This document shows, piece after piece, positions 7,171-7,419 of a stretch of 7,419 nt of DNA (positions are counted from its first letter, which is position 1; each line of letters begins with the position of its first letter). A model generated the notes under the pieces. That model had not been told where the DNA came from. It made no database searches and saw only the letters and a list, made by a program, of their open reading frames with translations. Source of the stretch: Prevotellaceae bacterium (GTDB lineage Bacteria; Bacteroidota; Bacteroidia; Bacteroidales; Bacteroidaceae). The translations under genes were made by a program, and so were the position numbers. Location of the stretch: contig JAFLUS010000090.1 in assembly GCA_022508685.1 (NCBI GenBank), positions 1-7,419 on the forward strand, read 5' to 3'.

Positions 7171-7268
7171 AAAAAAGGCGTAGGTGTCTGCATCTCTGTC
7201 CATCCCGGAATCTTGGGCCTTCGCATTGCCTCGCCACACAGGATAGACAACGCTCATCAGCCCACGCC
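7171..7268 (-). ncRNA. Candidate structured RNA with pseudoknot-like fold
   Basis: On the minus strand, GGCGTGGG (7268-7261) pairs with CCTACGCC (7184-7177) to close the element, which is followed by six U (7176-7171). Inside, GCGTTG (7253-7248) pairs with CAATGC (7228-7223), and TCTATCC (7247-7241) pairs with GGATGGA (7205-7199). The order of these two stems is crossed, as in an H-type pseudoknot. Each of the three stems contains one G-U pair that would be an A-C mismatch on the plus strand, which fixes the likely strand. An alternative GGGC (7263-7260)/GCCC (7218-7215) stem competes with the closing stem. It lies about 80 bases upstream of the membrane-protein gene, so it could be a leader element or an independent small RNA. 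A poor promoter-like sequence (TATAGTTCG, 7281-7273) precedes it. I could not match it to SRP RNA, 6S RNA, tmRNA, RNase P or a riboswitch I know. Confidence 0.4.
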
Positions 7269-7419
7269 AGCACGAACTATAATTAAGGTATATAGAAACG
7301 CACTCACGCAGACGTTCCGGTTGTCATCTGTCTGTTGTGGCTTTGAGTTTGCGAAGTTCAAGATTCACAACGACAGACGTTCGAAAACGTCTTTCTCATA
7401 TATAAGACCGCCCGCTCAC
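7269..7419. other. Non-coding end of window with short repeats and hairpins
   Basis: No gene is supported here. CTGTCTGTTGTG (7328-7339) and CACAACGACAG (7366-7376) form an inverted repeat with one bulged base. AGACGTT (7375-7381), loop CGAA, AACGTCT (7386-7392) is a perfect 7-bp hairpin. CAGACGTTC occurs twice (7309-7317 and 7374-7382). A plus-strand frame stays open from 7141 to the window end but has no ATG and a composition unlike its neighbours. Part of this may be upstream control sequence for the candidate RNA. Confidence 0.35.

Noticed and set aside
7177..7268. Hammerhead ribozyme, prompted by CTGATGAG followed by a stem and CGAAG on the minus strand
   Set aside because: The core needs GAAA, and here it is GAAG. 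No NUH cleavage site precedes the 3' strand of the closing stem, and no good third helix was found.
7177..7268. Bacterial SRP (4.5S) RNA
   Set aside because: The size and rod-like ends fit, but the conserved apical GGAA loop and AGCAG internal-loop sequence are absent.
7094..7273. 60-residue N-terminal extension of the membrane protein
   Set aside because: The extra residues are Cys/Arg-rich and coincide with a predicted RNA structure and its U-run; the ATG at 7093 yields a sensible membrane-anchored protein.
7141..7419. Plus-strand open frame running off the right edge
   Set aside because: It has no ATG, no recognisable domain and lies opposite the candidate RNA; the RNA's wobble pattern favours the other strand.

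Overview
The window looks like a chromosomal segment of a GC-rich Bacteroidales bacterium, plausibly Prevotella or a relative. This is inferred from two things. The gene order rhamnulokinase, rhamnose isomerase, MFS permease, aldolase matches the Bacteroides-type rhamnose operon. Upstream of two genes there are -7 boxes of the Bacteroidetes form TAnnTTTG, and there are no clear Shine-Dalgarno sites. No rRNA, tRNA or marker protein is present to fix the species.

Positions 1-5059 hold a compact plus-strand L-rhamnose catabolic operon: promoter, rhaB, rhaA, an MFS sugar permease and rhaD. Together they would take in L-rhamnose, isomerise it to L-rhamnulose, phosphorylate it, and split it into dihydroxyacetone phosphate and L-lactaldehyde. 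The lactaldehyde reductase and AraC-type regulator that often accompany such operons are not downstream here, and whatever lies upstream of base 1 is not visible.

Positions 5059-6327 hold a single-gene module: a class II Fic protein (AMPylase fold) with a C-terminal winged helix, bracketed by two 78-bp direct repeats that match at 76 of 78 positions. Each repeat carries a small hairpin and a large one. The upstream copy is a perfect 23-bp-arm palindrome that serves as a terminator for the rhamnose operon and touches the -7 box of fic. The downstream copy lies between the convergent fic and membrane-protein genes.

Positions 6341-7093 (minus strand) encode an unrecognised, clearly AT-richer protein with an N-terminal membrane segment. 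Upstream of it, positions 7171-7268 can fold on the minus strand into a closed, pseudoknot-like RNA whose stems carry G-U wobbles that pair only on that strand, followed by six U. This is a candidate structured RNA that I cannot assign to a family. The last 150 bases hold only short repeats and hairpins.
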